Assembly: GCA_035707965.1 (NCBI GenBank)
Contig: DASSTJ010000059.1
Location: 1 to 12,904, forward strand
Length of the DNA stretch: 12,904 nt
From: DASSTJ01 sp035707965
GTDB taxonomy: Bacteria; Actinomycetota; Actinomycetes; Actinomycetales; Angustibacteraceae
Reading direction: 5' to 3'
In this document: in pieces, positions 11,771-12,904 of the stretch
Position numbering within the stretch: the first letter of the stretch is position 1
Layout of the letters: each line of letters begins with the position of its first letter
Program-made: the position numbers and the translations under genes
Notes under the pieces: generated by a model
The model's database searches: none
The model's input: the letters and a program-made list of their open reading frames with translations, nothing else
Told to the model about the DNA's origin: nothing

Positions 11771-12904
11771 CGCGGCTGGGTCCGGGTGGTCGGCCGGTGG
11801 GTTGGTAGTCAAGGCGGGGGTCGATGGTCAGGTCGCGGAGGATCTCGCCGGTGGCGGCGTTGACGATGGTGACGTGTAGGTCGTGGACCAGCAGGATGAC
11901 GTCGGTTCGGGCGTAGGTTCGGCCGACGCCGATGTGGCGTAGGCGGCCGGCGACGCGCAGGGTGACGCTGCCGGCCTTGTCGATCTTGTCGTGGCGGACC
12001 CGGTCGTGGCTGTCCGTGGTGCGGTCGGTGCTGGGGGTGGCCTTGGGCCGGGTGGCGTAGGTCGTGGCGGGGGTCGCGTGGCGCGGCAGCGACCGGTGCG
12101 GGCGGTGGTCGTTGTACTGCTCGACGAAGGCGTCGAGCAGGGCCTGGAGGTCGTCGATGGTGGTCGGCTGGTCGGGCTGGGCGCGTAGCCATTTCTTCAG
12201 GGTCTGCTGGAAGCGTTCGACCTTGCCCTGGGTCTGCGGGTGGTTGGGTTGACCGTTCTTCTGCGTGATGTGCAGTTCGCGGAGCTGGTGTTCGAGGTGG
12301 TTGCGGCCGCCTTTGCCGCCGGCGAACCGGGTGGTGAACACCATCCCGTTGTCGGTCAGCGTGGACGCCGGTGCCCCGTGCGCTGCCACGGTTGCGCGGA
12401 AGGTGGACAGGACGATGGGGCCGGTCACCCGGTGGTGCGCGGTGACCGAGAGGGCGTAGCGGGAGCAGTCGTCCAGCCAGGTCAGGATCTCGCAGTCCGG
12501 GCCGGGTGAGCCGTCGCGACCGGTCAGCCGGTAGTGGGTGAAGTCGGACTGCCAGCACTCGTTGGGCATGTCGGCTTCGAACCGGACGTAGGAGCTCTTC
12601 GGTCGCTTGGACGGGTCCGGGGTGATGGCACCGGCCCGAACCAGGATCCGGTTGATCGTCGCCCGCGACACGGTCGTGCCGTAGTGGCGGGCCAGGTGCC
12701 AGCCGATCGTGTCCGCGCCGGCGTCCAGCCCGGCCTCGTCGAGCCGCTTGCGCAGCCGCAGCACCAGCTCGACGGTCGCCGTCGGGGTCGCCCCCGGCGA
12801 CGTCCCAGGCGCTCGTGACCGGGGCTCGAACGCCGCCTGCCCTTCGAGCCGGTAACGGGCCATCAACCGGCTGACCCAGCCCTGAGAGACCCCGTAGCTG
12901 CGGG
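11760..12904 (-). CDS. IS481-family DDE transposase (partial, N-terminus beyond right edge)
   Basis: The frame is open from the right edge to a TAG at 11760-11762. The first visible residues RSYGVSQGWVSRLMARYRLEG are the end of the N-terminal helix-turn-helix domain, so the true start lies outside the window. TTG at 12866 and ATG at 12863 are internal. Counting from the TTG at 12866, an HTH-like linker covers 30-95 and the rve integrase core 97-265. The catalytic triad is D108 (ECWQSDFTHY), D172 (LTDNGMVFT) and E217 (GKVERFQQTL). The second spacing is 44 residues, longer than the common DD35E because of a Gly/Lys insertion (FAGGKGGRNHLEHQ) seen in some IS481 members. YNDHRPHRSL (251-260) is the usual C-terminal motif. 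All catalytic residues are intact, so it may be active. Confidence 0.93.
   Translation of the reverse strand, partial: RSYGVSQGWVSRLMARYRLEGQAAFEPRSRAPGTSPGATPTATVELVLRLRKRLDEAGLDAGADTIGWHLARHYGTTVSRATINRILVRAGAITPDPSKRPKSSYVRFEADMPNECWQSDFTHYRLTGRDGSPGPDCEILTWLDDCSRYALSVTAHHRVTGPIVLSTFRATVAAHGAPASTLTDNGMVFTTRFAGGKGGRNHLEHQLRELHITQKNGQPNHPQTQGKVERFQQTLKKWLRAQPDQPTTIDDLQALLDAFVEQYNDHRPHRSLPRHATPATTYATRPKATPSTDRTTDSHDRVRHDKIDKAGSVTLRVAGRLRHIGVGRTYARTDVILLVHDLHVTIVNAATGEILRDLTIDPRLDYQPTGRPPGPSREKK

Larger units (their letters stand above)
11707..12904 (-). mobile_element. IS481-family insertion sequence (partial, continues past right edge)
   Basis: The element carries one IS481-type DDE transposase reading leftward. 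Its left end is placed at 11707, where TGTGATGTCTCGGGACATC starts directly after the tRNA CCA. TGT is the usual terminal trinucleotide of this family. The end contains GATGTC/GACATC (11710-11715 and 11720-11725), a small perfect hairpin with loop TCGG. The other inverted repeat and any target duplication lie outside the window. The family is sure. The exact left boundary is an inference from the TGT, the tRNA edge and the distance to the transposase stop. Confidence 0.75.

Noticed and set aside
11991..12818. Plus-strand frames opposite the transposase
   Set aside because: They are short, Gly/Arg/Val-rich and antisense to a transposase with an intact DDE triad.
11630..12904. Integrative element attached at a tRNA att site
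   Set aside because: There is no tyrosine or serine integrase. The only mobile gene is an IS481-type DDE transposase, and no duplicated tRNA 3' segment is visible.

Overview
The window is high-GC DNA, with G or C at most third codon positions and many GTG starts. Gene content and order point to an actinobacterium (Actinomycetota). The markers are a UPF0182 seven-helix protein, a PPA1309-family protein, a DUF2342 protein, a DUF5679 zinc ribbon, a PDZ plus Lon-type YlbL-like protein, and an initiator tRNA with a C1:U72 mismatch. I cannot place the genus. From memory, part of the order (UPF0182, PDZ/Lon, DUF2342) matches Mycobacterium tuberculosis Rv3193c to Rv3195, so most of the window looks like chromosomal core rather than an accessory island.

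Layout. 1-911 (-): 5' part of a ThiF/E1-like gene that runs off the left edge. 1068-1232 (-): a 54-residue zinc-ribbon protein, separated from the ThiF-like gene by a 15-bp terminator hairpin. 1233-1712: a 480-nt divergent gap without a gene, unusually rich in short repeats, including two perfect copies of the high-GC DnaA-box sequence. 1713-2261 (+): a YgjP/M48-type metallopeptidase. 2322-4407 (-): a two-gene unit of a DUF2342 protein followed by an overlapping Nudix hydrolase. 4547-7566 (+): an SDR-like protein with a C-terminal membrane anchor, MoaE, a small membrane protein and the PDZ/Lon-type protease. Two junctions in this run overlap by 4 nt, but the small membrane protein appears to have its own leaderless promoter. 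7640-8170 (-): PPA1309 family. 8310-11336 (+): UPF0182. 11630-11706 (+): initiator tRNA. 11707 to the right edge: an IS481-family insertion sequence whose transposase reads leftward and is cut by the window edge.

How the genes relate. The conserved block mixes quality-control or envelope proteins (PDZ/Lon protease, UPF0182, two putative metallopeptidases) with small-molecule enzymes (MoaE, Nudix, SDR-like). No single pathway joins them, and the ThiF-like gene has no visible RiPP partner here. The clearest evolutionary event is the IS481 element. Its apparent end begins at the first base after the encoded CCA of the initiator tRNA, and it supplies the hairpin plus T-tract that now lies just downstream of that tRNA. 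I found no obviously new multi-gene system. The features most worth following up are the repeat cluster at 1395-1700, the tRNA/IS junction, and three enzyme-like proteins that lack expected catalytic motifs or partners.
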